This document shows, in pieces, positions 24,874 through 32,939 of a DNA stretch of 32,939 bases. Under the pieces are notes generated by a model. That model ran no database searches. It was not told the DNA's origin and saw only the letters and a list, made by a program, of their open reading frames with translations. Origin of the DNA: Nitrospirales bacterium. Its GTDB lineage: Bacteria > Nitrospirota > Nitrospiria > Nitrospirales > UBA8639. Every line of letters begins with the position of its first letter. Within the stretch, counting starts at the first letter, position 1. The DNA is taken from positions 1-32,939 of the forward strand of contig BQIW01000051.1 of assembly GCA_021604105.1 (NCBI GenBank). Direction: 5' to 3'. The translations under genes and the position numbers were made by a program.

Positions 24874-27348
24874 TTAATGAGAGGAAGGGGAAAAAGAGGA
24901 CACCTGTCCTGGTGGGTCGGAGGGAGTTTGTCCGGATGCGAGGGAAGACTGACGCCAGAGTCTTTGGTGAACCATGTTGCTCAGTTCGATCAGCGAATAG
25001 GGCTTGGTAATCACTCCGACGAATCCATGGGAGGCATAATTGGCCATGATCGGATCATTTGAATATCCGCTGGAGACGAGTGCCTTGACCTGTGGGTCAA
25101 GTTGCTGTAACCGTGTTAAGGTTCCCATGCCGCCAAGTTTTCCCGGCACTGTTAAGTCTAAGATCACTAAAAGAAAAGGCGTGTGAGTCTCCATGGCTTG
25201 TTGATAGAGGGCCAGCGCTTCCTCTCCATCCTTTGCTATCATCACTTCGTATCCACAGTGCGATAACATTTCCCGTGCCATGACTCGGATAGACTCTTCA
25301 TCATCCATGACTAAAATTTTTCCTTGTCCCCGACGAATGCCCAGGTTTAAGGTTTTGGGCGAGGAGGCGGCCTTGGGAGATGCGGGAAAGTACAGAGTGA
25401 AGGTGGTGCCTCCCCCGACCTGGGAGTCCACAGCTATATGGCCGGCATGTTTTTTTATAATGGCATAGGTGGAAGCCAAGCCCAACCCATGTCCCGCTGA
25501 CTTTGTCGTAAAGTACGGCTCAAAGATTTTTGGCAAATGATCTTCGGCGATCCCGATTCCTTCGTCGGTGATGATGACTTTCACATACGGACCGGCAGAA
25601 AGCGGCAGTGGACTTCTGACGTCCGGATCGGACAATTGGATGTTTTCGGCGCGAATAGTGATTGAACCTCCATGGGGCATCGCATGGATGGCATTCATGA
25701 GAATATTTTGCATCACCTGATTGATTTGCCCTGGATCGGCTTCAACGATCCAGAGGTTGGGATCAGCCCACGTTTGGCAAATAAGGGATGACCCGGAAAG
25801 AGCCAGTTCGGAAGATTCCTTAATCAATTGGTGTAAATCCACCGGTTGTTTAATGGGATCGCCGCCTTTCGAGAATGTAAGCAATTGGTGCGTGAGGTGT
25901 TTGGCGTGGAGAGCCGCCCGTTCAGCCCGCTCTAAGTAGGACTGATGCTGCTTGGAGGAAGGTAGGATTTGTTTGGTCAGAGTAATATTTCCCAGGATGG
26001 TCGTCAGGAAATTGTTAAAATCGTGGGCAATGCCCCCGGCGAGATTCCCCACCGATTCCAATTTTTGGGAATGAAGCAATTGGGCTTCAAGACGCTGTTT
26101 TTCCTCTTCAATTTTTTTTCGTTCCGTTACATCTCTTGTGACTCCCGTAATGCCTATGGGGAGATTGCTTTTGTCGAGCAGGAGGCTTCCTCGCACTTCC
26201 GCCCATACCGAGGATCCATTGTGATGTTGATGTTCCAAGACCAGCAAGAACGACTGATTTGGTTCACGAGTGTGGGATTGGTGATGAGCGCGTTCTTGTT
26301 GAATGGTTTCCCTGAGAGTGATCAGGGAATCAGGTGTCAGAATGGTATCTGGCGATAGCGTGTCAAGGGCATAGCCCGAATACCCCAACAGGCGTTCCAG
26401 AGAAGGACTGATGTAGGAAAACCTCGATCCCTCCAGGTCCATGACCCAAATGACATCGGAAATCCTTTCGACCACCATTCGATATCGCGCTTCTGATTTT
26501 TGCAAATCGGCCGTTCGAATTCCCACAAGAGATTCAAGATGATCTTTGTGATGAAGGAGTTCCTTTTCGATTTTTATACGGTTTTTGATTTCCTGGCTTA
26601 ATGAACGATTGAGGGTTTCGGCCTGAGAGTGGGCTTGTTCCAACTGGTGGATTAATTGAAAATTCTCTTTTTCCAATGTAAGAGTATTGGTTACCATGAA
26701 AAAATTTCTGTAGGCGGTAACTGTAATCACAGCGAGAAAGGTGAAGCCCATGATCCCCACGGATTGATGGAGAGGGTCACCTTGTGCGAAAAATTGATAG
26801 GTGATGGGCAAGGTGGTGGGAAGACTGTACCCCAAAAAAGCCGGGAAATAGGCTGCATGGACAGCAGTTGAGCCCGCCGCCATTCCTCCCAGCACCAAGG
26901 CTAAAAACATTTGATGGCTTGGTGAGGCAGGGGGATACAGTGCAATGCCGGCCATGCCCCAGATCAGTCCGGACGCACAATTGCCGGCAACAAACCAGGC
27001 CATCCAGGTACTTGGGTTTACCAAGGGTTTCGATGCGCGGCGATAGGCCAAGACCAAACCTGACCAGAGAACGTTAATCCCCACAATGCCGATGATCCAT
27101 CCCGACACAATCGTGGCCGGAATGACATCCATGAGAATAAATGCGACCAGCCCACAATTAATGAGAGAGGCCAGAATGGCCACGGGGACTAAAGAAAGCA
27201 GTTGATGAATCTGTTGACGACGAAGTTCGATTAGGGCCTGAGGCGAGGATGGTGTTTCTGAGGATTGAACGGGGGTAGAATCCGGCCGAGTGCGCATCAA
27301 CGCTATTCCCATATCCAAGGAGTCCAGGCATGGACAGTAACCCGGCAT
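24874..27348 (-). CDS. Membrane hybrid sensor histidine kinase with PAS and receiver domains
   Basis: An 824-residue protein. Residues about 50-220 contain six hydrophobic helices (an integral-membrane sensor of MASE-like type). A coiled coil (about 225-280) follows, then a PAS domain (about 290-410), a HisKA domain with the phospho-acceptor His442 in GGIAHDFNN, an HATPase with NILMNAIHAMPHGG and GHGLGLASTYAIIK, and a C-terminal receiver with phospho-acceptor Asp731 in VILDLTVPG. It is an orphan hybrid kinase: no separate response regulator or output gene lies next to it. The signal is unknown. The start is uncertain within the first 20 residues. Confidence 0.9.
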   Translation of the reverse strand: MPGYCPCLDSLDMGIALMRTRPDSTPVQSSETPSSPQALIELRRQQIHQLLSLVPVAILASLINCGLVAFILMDVIPATIVSGWIIGIVGINVLWSGLVLAYRRASKPLVNPSTWMAWFVAGNCASGLIWGMAGIALYPPASPSHQMFLALVLGGMAAGSTAVHAAYFPAFLGYSLPTTLPITYQFFAQGDPLHQSVGIMGFTFLAVITVTAYRNFFMVTNTLTLEKENFQLIHQLEQAHSQAETLNRSLSQEIKNRIKIEKELLHHKDHLESLVGIRTADLQKSEARYRMVVERISDVIWVMDLEGSRFSYISPSLERLLGYSGYALDTLSPDTILTPDSLITLRETIQQERAHHQSHTREPNQSFLLVLEHQHHNGSSVWAEVRGSLLLDKSNLPIGITGVTRDVTERKKIEEEKQRLEAQLLHSQKLESVGNLAGGIAHDFNNFLTTILGNITLTKQILPSSKQHQSYLERAERAALHAKHLTHQLLTFSKGGDPIKQPVDLHQLIKESSELALSGSSLICQTWADPNLWIVEADPGQINQVMQNILMNAIHAMPHGGSITIRAENIQLSDPDVRSPLPLSAGPYVKVIITDEGIGIAEDHLPKIFEPYFTTKSAGHGLGLASTYAIIKKHAGHIAVDSQVGGGTTFTLYFPASPKAASSPKTLNLGIRRGQGKILVMDDEESIRVMAREMLSHCGYEVMIAKDGEEALALYQQAMETHTPFLLVILDLTVPGKLGGMGTLTRLQQLDPQVKALVSSGYSNDPIMANYASHGFVGVITKPYSLIELSNMVHQRLWRQSSLASGQTPSDPPGQVSSFSPSSH

Positions 27349-27590
27349 GAAATGTTCATACCGTCAAGTTGATGAAAAAGGGATACTCGGAACGGAATCA
27401 CCCCCCTTCTTCACCATATAGCCTGCCTTTCATCAATGACAATGTCAAGATGACTGACGTGTCGGGATAAAGAATGGAACATAGGGAAAGTGGATAGGGA
27501 GAAGATGAGAATTGGTGCAGAGAGCCTTGATTGGATTTTCCGAGATCGGGATGATGTGTGTCTGTCTATCTATGATACGATCCCCATAAG

Positions 27591-28277
27591 ATGAAATCGT
27601 TCACGCTTCTTCAGAAGACCATTACGGACTGTACGACCTGCCAGCGTTTGACGACCTATCGTCAAGCCATTGCTAAGGAAAAGGTCAAACGGTTTCGAAA
27701 TTGGGAATATTGGGGACGGCCCATTTCCGGATTCGGGGATCCCAAGGCTCAGGTCTTCGTGGTGGGTTTAGCCCCTGCGGCCCATGGAGGAAACCGCACA
27801 GGGCGGGTGTTTACCGGTGATCGAAGCGGAGACTGGTTGTATGAGGCGCTCCATGCGTTCGGGTTTGCCAACCAGCCGGATTCGACCCATCGGGAGGATG
27901 GGCTGACGCTGAACGATTGTTATGTCGCGGCGGTGGTACGCTGTGCCCCACCAGCTAATAAACCCTCAAAAGCAGAATTCGCCGCCTGCCGTCCCTATTT
28001 GCAGGAAGAATTGCGATTATTGCGGCGGGTCAAGGTCATTGTGGCGCTTGGGAAGATCGCCTTCGATGAATATTTGCGGACCTGCCAGAGCATGGGTTGG
28101 TTGGTACCTTCTCCCCGACCGAAATTCAGCCATGGGGCCCAATACGCCTTATCCTGGGGTGTGACCCTGGTCGGGTCTTACCATCCCAGTCAGCAAAACA
28201 CCTTCACAGGGACACTCACCCGCCCGATGTTTCACGGGATATTTCATACCGTCCGCAAGCTGATCACACCGTCGTGA
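27591..28277 (+). CDS. Uracil-DNA glycosylase, family 5 (UdgB-like)
   Basis: A 228-residue [4Fe-4S] DNA glycosylase. The motif 1 region is GLAPAAHGGNRTGRVFTGD, and motif 3 is SYHPSQQNTFTG near the C-terminus. Cluster ligands are probably the early CTTC pair (residues 14 and 17) and two later cysteines in VVRCAPPANKPS and FAACRPYL. Family 5 enzymes remove uracil, hypoxanthine and some oxidised bases and lack the polar catalytic residue of family 4. The gene is divergent from the sensor kinase and converges on transaldolase. Confidence 0.88.
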   Translation: MKSFTLLQKTITDCTTCQRLTTYRQAIAKEKVKRFRNWEYWGRPISGFGDPKAQVFVVGLAPAAHGGNRTGRVFTGDRSGDWLYEALHAFGFANQPDSTHREDGLTLNDCYVAAVVRCAPPANKPSKAEFAACRPYLQEELRLLRRVKVIVALGKIAFDEYLRTCQSMGWLVPSPRPKFSHGAQYALSWGVTLVGSYHPSQQNTFTGTLTRPMFHGIFHTVRKLITPS

Positions 28278-28310
28278 CCCTTCTGGGTTCCTCTGGCCAT
28301 GACGGTCCGA

Positions 28311-28964
28311 CTAGGCTTTGTTGGAGGGCCTGGCTTCCCAATCCGAAAGAAACTTTTGTAAACCATTATCTGTCAACGGATGTTTAATGAGCTGTTGAAA
28401 TACGCCGAAGGGCATTGTGCAAATATGCCCGCCGGTGAGAGCCGCCTCGACGACATGTTGGGGATGGCGAACGCTGGCGACGAGAACCTGTGTGGGGAAA
28501 TTATAGTTTTCGAAGATCGTCAGGATTTGTCGAATGAGCTCCATGCCATTGGAACTGATGTCGTCCAGTCGACCTATGAATGGGGAGACGCACCATGCCC
28601 CTGCTTTAGCGGCCAATAAGGCTTGGGTTGGGGAGAAACACAAGGTGACATTGACCCGGATTCCTTCGCTGGACAATTGCTTCGTTGCCTTGAGCCCTTC
28701 CGGAATAAGTGGGCATTTTACCACGATATTCTTGTGAATCTTCGCTAATTCTTTTCCTTCCTTCACCATGGCCGCAGCTTCAACACTGACCACTTCGGCA
28801 CTGATTGGTCCATCCACAATGTCGCAAATTTCTAGGAGGAGATCCTTGAAATCACGCCCTTCTTTTGAGACGAGCGAAGGGTTGGTGGTAATGCCGTCTA
28901 CCAGACCATAACTGGCTGCTTCACGAATCTCTTTGACACTTCCGGTATCGAGATAGAGTTTCAT
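28311..28964 (-). CDS. tal: Transaldolase (short TalC/Fsa type)
   Basis: A 217-residue enzyme. [15 protein letters not shown] at the N-terminus, [13 protein letters not shown], and the Schiff-base lysine Lys83 in [15 protein letters not shown] are typical of the short transaldolase/fructose-6-phosphate aldolase subfamily; [20 protein letters not shown] follows. It moves dihydroxyacetone units in the non-oxidative pentose phosphate pathway. Separating transaldolase from Fsa needs more than motifs, but the subfamily usually shows transaldolase activity. AAAAAAGGGGATTC precedes the ATG. 6-Phosphogluconolactonase lies nearby on the other strand. Confidence 0.9.
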   Translation of the reverse strand: MKLYLDTGSVKEIREAASYGLVDGITTNPSLVSKEGRDFKDLLLEICDIVDGPISAEVVSVEAAAMVKEGKELAKIHKNIVVKCPLIPEGLKATKQLSSEGIRVNVTLCFSPTQALLAAKAGAWCVSPFIGRLDDISSNGMELIRQILTIFENYNFPTQVLVASVRHPQHVVEAALTGGHICTMPFGVFQQLIKHPLTDNGLQKFLSDWEARPSNKA

Positions 28965-29303
28965 ATTGAATCCCCTTTTTGTGGGTGAGTTGTGTTGCCT
29001 GGATAGTCTCGTGTCCTATTGTAATCCACGCGCTTGCCTTGTACAAATTTTCTTACTTCATTGGATGAAAGAAGAATTTCTCTGATAAGGCGGTTTGACG
29101 TGGCTTGCGCCGGGAGGGCGTGCCGGCACTCCAGGAGGGTAGGATCCTCATGCGATCCTGACGCTCGGGAATGAAGAAGATGGAGGCTTCCTTTTATTAA
29201 TATGGGTAACATCGTTTGACTGGTAGAGAATCGAAGGCTAGAATTTTCACAGAGTACAGAGCGTGTTCGCGTTCCCAGCTATAATTGGGAGAAGGAGCCG
29301 GGT

Positions 29304-29615
29304 GTGATCTACAAATACTTGCTGATAGGACTGGTGGGATTGCTGTGTGCCGGTTGTGGGGGGAATCCGTATTTGGACGCCTCCCTTGACCCCGCCAAAT
29401 TTGAAGGAAAAGATAATGCCTGGTTCGAAGAAAACTGGGGAAAGCCAAGCGCGAAATCTGCTCGATTCTTTGGAGGAGAAACCTGGATGTATTCACGTAT
29501 TTCCGGAGGTGAGTCGCGATTTCCCTACTTTAATTTTTCCCCGAATCAATGTCACATTAATTTAGATTTCGACAAAGAAGGCAAGCTGGAAGATTATGAT
29601 TATACGGATTGCTAG
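29304..29615 (+). CDS. Small lipoprotein
   Basis: A 103-residue protein from GTG 29304, preceded by GAAGGAG. A hydrophobic N-terminus leads to the lipobox LLCAGC (cysteine about residue 18), so it is likely lipidated. The short mature part contains DNAWFEENWGKPSAKSARFF and GGETWMYSR, reminiscent of SmpA/OmlA-type domains (BamE-like), in which a W-G-K-P turn recurs. The family call is a guess from pattern only. It lies 119 bases before 6-phosphogluconolactonase on the same strand. Confidence 0.65.
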   Translation: MIYKYLLIGLVGLLCAGCGGNPYLDASLDPAKFEGKDNAWFEENWGKPSAKSARFFGGETWMYSRISGGESRFPYFNFSPNQCHINLDFDKEGKLEDYDYTDC

Positions 29616-29734
29616 GGACTCTCGTGTCCGTCGTACCTGCTCGAGTTGAGGAGAGTGTCGTACTGAACAATCCATTCCAAACAAGGTTTCTTTCTTTAGG
29701 CTGTCTGCTCGCTCGTTGGACGTAGGAGTCTGAA

Positions 29735-30526
29735 TTGTCCCGAACGATTGTCATTACACCCACAATCGACGAGTTGTATGTGGCTGCCGCCAAGGAAGTG
29801 GTGCAGGTGGTGGTGGACTGTCGGAAAGCCGATCGCGACTGTCGAGTGGCATTGGCGGGTGGGTCCACCCCTCGAGGGTTGTACCGGCTCTTGACGGGTG
29901 CGCCCTACCGAACTCAGATTTCCTGGGACCATCTTCATTTTTTTTGGGGAGATGAGCGCACAGTCCCTCCGGATCACCAAGAGAGTAATTTCCGCATGGC
30001 CAAGGAGGCGTTATTATCTCAGGTGCCCATCCCTCCCAATCAGGTATTTCGGATTGAAGGGGAAATCCCCGCTGATGAAGCCGCAAAACGGTATGAAACC
30101 GTCTTGCAGGAACAATTCAATTTGCCATCAGGAGAGGTTCCACAGTTCGATCTGATTCTATTGGGCATGGGTCCGGATGGGCATACGGCGTCCTTGTTTC
30201 CTGGAACACCGGCTGTGGCAGAATCCAAAAAGCTGGTGTCGGCGCCGTGGGTTGAGAAATTACAGACACATCGGGTGACGTTGACCCCGCCGGTCCTCAA
30301 TGCGGCGAAGCACGTGGTCTTTTTGGTCAGTGGAGTAGATAAAGCGACGGCCTTACAGGTCGTGTTGGAGGGGCCGGCAGATCCTGCTCGTTATCCCGCC
30401 CAGGTCGTGAATCCTCCGTCAGGGCATATGGTATGGTTGGTCAATCAGGATGCGGCCGGTCTCTTGAAGAGAGAATCGATGGCGTCACGTGTGGTGAAGA
30501 AGGAGAGGTCCCATGAAAATGGTTAA
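29735..30526 (+). CDS. pgl: 6-Phosphogluconolactonase
   Basis: A 263-residue protein of the SugarP_isomerase/DevB-type lactonase family. VALAGGSTPRGLYRLL, WDHLHFFWGDERTVPPDH, and LILLGMGPDGHTASLFPGTP are the conserved motifs. It hydrolyses 6-phosphogluconolactone in the oxidative pentose phosphate pathway. The start is TTG 29735, with GGAG six bases upstream. zwf and gnd are not in the window. The end overlaps a zinc-ribbon gene by 14 bases, so the pair is probably translationally coupled. Confidence 0.9.
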   Translation: MSRTIVITPTIDELYVAAAKEVVQVVVDCRKADRDCRVALAGGSTPRGLYRLLTGAPYRTQISWDHLHFFWGDERTVPPDHQESNFRMAKEALLSQVPIPPNQVFRIEGEIPADEAAKRYETVLQEQFNLPSGEVPQFDLILLGMGPDGHTASLFPGTPAVAESKKLVSAPWVEKLQTHRVTLTPPVLNAAKHVVFLVSGVDKATALQVVLEGPADPARYPAQVVNPPSGHMVWLVNQDAAGLLKRESMASRVVKKERSHENG

Positions 30527-30908
30527 GGCGCCCGAGGCATTTATTCACGCCCTCCATAAAAAACCTATGACGTGTCCCATACCGGATTGTTCCGGCTCCG
30601 TAGCTGTGGAAGAGTGTTCCCGGTCCACTGACCGGGTGAAATCATTTATATTGCGCTGTGAGCAATGCGATTGGCACGACACGATAACGGGTGATGAACA
30701 AGTCGATCCACCGTGGGACGAGGGGTCCTTGATGGAAATTACCGAGGAACATCTTCTTCATTTAGAACCGGTCTGTCCCTATGACCAGGCGCCGGTGGAT
30801 TTTCATTCCCTGCCGAACCCACGTCGTCGGGCTCGCTATCGCATCTCGTGTTTTTTCTGCGGGCGGCAGGAGGAATTGGATTGGCCCCCTGAGGAAGCGA
30901 AGCGATAA
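30513..30908 (+). CDS. Zinc-ribbon protein of unknown function
   Basis: A 131-residue protein with two cysteine-based ribbons. The first uses Cys21, Cys26, Cys49 and Cys52 (TCPIPDC...CEQCDW). The second uses Cys88, Cys113 and Cys116 (VCPYDQ...CFFCGR), with Asp91 perhaps replacing the fourth ligand. The rest is charged and acidic toward the C-terminus. Zinc binding is inferred from cysteine spacing; no enzyme motif is seen. It overlaps the end of pgl and may be coupled to it. AGGAGAGG lies before its ATG. Confidence 0.7.
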   Translation: MKMVKAPEAFIHALHKKPMTCPIPDCSGSVAVEECSRSTDRVKSFILRCEQCDWHDTITGDEQVDPPWDEGSLMEITEEHLLHLEPVCPYDQAPVDFHSLPNPRRRARYRISCFFCGRQEELDWPPEEAKR

Positions 30909-31008
30909 TCGTTGGGATTGTGTCGGGGCGTGAGATTTCCTCTTATCACCCTCTTGTGTTATCCCCCTTGCCTTGTTATTCCTGTCAGGCGCATCTGTTG
31001 TCGAACGC

Positions 31009-31761
31009 ATGAAAAAAATAAAAAAAAAGAAATCGGCTTCTCAGGTCGTGCCGGCTTTTCTTGTTGGGTGGACTCATGGACATCCACCTCCCCCAGGCTA
31101 TATCGCCGCCTGGTTCGATGAAGCGTATGGCGGGCCACTGCGCATACGTTTCCTTGCCTCGACCGGACATCATCATTTTGAGGCGGCGCATACCAATTGG
31201 ATTGCCGAAATCAATATTGAGCCTTCACCGGCAATAGTGGAACAATGGCAGAGTCGCTTACAGTGGGAACAGACTCAATTGGCACTCCTGTTCCCTCCGA
31301 CCACAGCGACCGATCGTCGTGATGTTTTGCTGCATGTGGCGAGAATGGCGAGGGGAGTAACCCTACTCACTGAGGGGACGACCTATGATGTGGCGACCGG
31401 CACGTATCTCAATCCTTCGGATTGGCGTGACAGGAATTTGGAGGTCTTTCGAATCACTGATCATGTTCAGGTGGAACATCATGAAGATGTTCATCGGGCG
31501 CGCATGTGGTTCCATTCCAGGGGCCTCACGAAATTCGGCCTGGACGAAATCGAGACCTTTCGCTCCACGGGCCTATCGAGTCGAGAGGTGAAAGACACCG
31601 TGCTCAGAGTTGCCGACCATTTGATCGAGCAGGGGAAAAACCCAAAAGTAGGAGAACGAATCGTCCTTGATGGAAGTGGTCTCCAGGTGATGGTGGTGCG
31701 CCATCGAACCGATCCCCTATATGGGGCTCCCCTGGCATTCCGAGAGTTTATCCTGGAGTAA
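31009..31761 (+). CDS. 250-residue protein of unknown function
   Basis: An open frame without a recognised domain. I chose ATG 31009, which opens a Lys-rich N-terminus; a TTG at 30973 in the same frame is possible. No ribosome site is clear for either. The body is soluble, with VPAFLVGWTHGHPPPPGYIA near the start and FHSRGLTKFGLDEIETFRST followed by VKDTVLRVADHLIEQGKNPK near the end. The latter reads like the C-terminal helix region of DUF4261-type proteins, a memory match only. Two runs of A (seven and nine bases, 31012-31028) lie within the first codons. It is about 100 bases after the zinc-ribbon gene. Confidence 0.6.
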   Translation: MKKIKKKKSASQVVPAFLVGWTHGHPPPPGYIAAWFDEAYGGPLRIRFLASTGHHHFEAAHTNWIAEINIEPSPAIVEQWQSRLQWEQTQLALLFPPTTATDRRDVLLHVARMARGVTLLTEGTTYDVATGTYLNPSDWRDRNLEVFRITDHVQVEHHEDVHRARMWFHSRGLTKFGLDEIETFRSTGLSSREVKDTVLRVADHLIEQGKNPKVGERIVLDGSGLQVMVVRHRTDPLYGAPLAFREFILE

Positions 31762-31799
31762 GGGGAAGCCAAGAACACCGGAACCGCAACCGGATGCGG

Positions 31800-32342
31800 C
31801 TACCGTGGAGGAGAAATCACCGTAATGCGAGTCTGTGCGCCTCGTCCAATGGCTTGATCGCAGGGGCTGAGTTGCGTATCGATGGCAATACTGGGAATGG
31901 AGCCGGGTTTGCTCATCAGTTGATGGGTGAGTGATTCGCCTGAAGCCACAGGTCGTGGCAGGCGATAGAGATAGATCATGTCGATATCTTCTGCTTGAAA
32001 CCAGCTTGTGTCCAAACTTTTCTTGTAAAATTCCAGAATTCGTTCAGGCGGATCAGGGGTGAGGAGCACGGCCGAAGGAATGGTCTGATAGGCGTGTCCA
32101 TGAATTTGTGCATTCCCGCTGGGCATGGCACTGGCAAGGACGGCATTCGGATATGGAGGAACCAAGAAAAATTGTGTCGAAGGCGTCCAGGTATCGAGAA
32201 ATGATTCCTGAATGGCGGTGAGGCGACATTGGGGGTCCTTGCTCACTGCGGAAAAATCGGCCAGGGGAGCGTAGGAGTCTGCATGGGCGAGTGTCGAAAA
32301 TATAATCAGAGATATGAGACTCAGCACATAAGACTTCTTCAT
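31800..32342 (-). CDS. Secreted protein of unknown function
   Basis: A 180-residue protein from ATG 32342, chosen because AAGGAG lies eight bases upstream; 17 more residues upstream are open but lack a ribosome site. MKKSYVLSLISLIIFSTLAHA is a signal peptide with cleavage after AHA (about residue 21). The mature part has no recognised domain; PDPPERILEFYKKSLDTSWF resembles a short helical segment of DUF-type secreted proteins. It converges on the 250-residue protein gene, with 38 bases between stops. Confidence 0.65.
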   Translation of the reverse strand: MKKSYVLSLISLIIFSTLAHADSYAPLADFSAVSKDPQCRLTAIQESFLDTWTPSTQFFLVPPYPNAVLASAMPSGNAQIHGHAYQTIPSAVLLTPDPPERILEFYKKSLDTSWFQAEDIDMIYLYRLPRPVASGESLTHQLMSKPGSIPSIAIDTQLSPCDQAIGRGAQTRITVISPPR

Positions 32343-32939
32343 GCCTTGACTCCTTGCATCGTTTGGGGTTGAGAAAATTGGCATGCCCAGCATACAAGAG
32401 GAGAATCATGGCGTAAGCATGATGTGCAGTCAACTGGGAGGGGGTGCGTCAATTCGTCGGCTTGAGTAATGAGGGGAGTGTTGAATAATAAGGCTGTTCA
32501 AGGGCAAATTTGCGCAGGATGAGATTACTTATCACAGGCTCCGGGTCGGTTCAAAAAAGCATGCCCTGAGTCTTCCCGAAGGGTCCGTCCAGTAAGGCCG
32601 CAGCCGTTTGTACGCGCGGAGCGTACGCTGAGTACGTGAGCACGGGAACATGGCGAGAACGCCGCTGGCGGCTTTTTTCAACAGACCCATGAGCCCGAAT
32701 GGAACGTCATGAACCGGGGAAGAATCGGTTCGTTCTTACGATAATGAATCGCCCCATGAGGGGAGGCCGGCGACTGCTGTCCGTGTTGGTTATGAACGCT
32801 TTAAGGCAGGCGATGGTTTTTGATTAATGACATTCATGCCCAGCGCAATCATCAATCATACATCGGACATGGAGGCTGGGGGTACGAGGGTGTTACTGGC
32901 TTTCGCCAATTCTCCAAATTCTCCGAGTCAATTTTTCCC
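32343..32939. other. Gene-free right end with one repeat element
   Basis: No gene is seen in these 597 bases. They contain the repeat at 32543-32688. The remainder, 32689-32939, has no open frame with recognisable protein features. Confidence 0.4.
32543..32688. repeat. 146-bp element with imperfect terminal inverted repeats
   Basis: GGGTCGGTTCAAAAAAGC (32543-32560) is matched, inverted, by GCTTTTTTCAACAGACCC (32671-32688) with 16 of 18 positions the same. The interior is GC-rich with internal short palindromes such as GTACGCGCGGAGCGTACG near 32610. It encodes nothing. The shape is that of a non-autonomous (MITE-like) or genome-wide intergenic repeat of Nitrospira-type genomes; copy number cannot be judged from one window. 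Confidence 0.6.

Noticed and set aside
28961..29212. A minus-strand frame of 83 residues upstream of transaldolase
   Set aside because: No ribosome site or recognisable features; it occupies the transaldolase leader and promoter region.

Overview
The window looks like a chromosomal segment of a Gram-negative, nitrite-oxidiser-like member of the Nitrospirota (Nitrospira-type). This is inferred from the gene mix: diaminopimelate made through an LL-DAP aminotransferase, an F-type ATP synthase whose membrane (Fo) genes are split from F1, a tiny AURKAIP1/COX24-like ribosome-associated protein, several lipobox lipoproteins and a PmtA-like lipid methyltransferase. No rRNA, tRNA, CRISPR array, phage module or intact insertion sequence was seen.

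Layout. 1-1945: the edge of an accessory patch. It holds a truncated two-helix membrane protein (minus strand, running off the left edge), then a decayed TIR-domain gene, then about 500 bp without a gene. 1946-4228: a membrane-anchored thioredoxin, an inositol-monophosphatase-family enzyme, and a two-gene unit of a coiled-coil/HARE-HTH protein and a 31-residue lysine-rich histone-tail-like peptide, closed by a good terminator. 4810-6727: rlmN and larE, overlapping. A 19-bp perfect hairpin then serves both this pair and the converging Fo operon atpI/Z-atpB-atpE-atpF (6931-8805). 8898-11902: a secreted protein, a PabB/TrpE-type chorismate enzyme and a class IV aminotransferase (PabC-like). 11906-14081: nadB and a lipoprotein on the minus strand. 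14306-16530: two very small proteins and an MsbA-like ABC exporter. 16648-19168: a secreted protein, a PmtA-like methyltransferase and a class I glutamine amidotransferase. 19304-21930: dapL-folK-panC, a compact biosynthetic operon preceded by a tandem repeat. 21927-22855: a graveyard holding a frameshifted TPM-domain gene cut off by the 3' end of a decayed group II intron (maturase tail plus domain V-like RNA). 22856-28277: a MazG-like pyrophosphohydrolase, glycerate 2-kinase, a hybrid sensor kinase and a family 5 uracil-DNA glycosylase. 28311-31761: transaldolase, a lipoprotein, 6-phosphogluconolactonase overlapping a zinc-ribbon protein, and an unrecognised 250-residue protein. 31800-32939: a secreted protein and a 146-bp repeat with inverted ends.

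Most intact genes are housekeeping: tRNA/rRNA modification, folate, NAD, pantothenate, lysine/peptidoglycan precursor and pentose-phosphate metabolism, and energy conservation. The less ordinary material is the TIR/membrane-protein patch at the left edge, the HARE-HTH plus lysine-rich peptide pair, the small-protein pair at 14306-14656, and the intron/TPM wreck. I did not find a convincing intact new multi-gene system. The HARE-HTH/lysine-rich pair and the truncated membrane protein at the left edge are the best leads.
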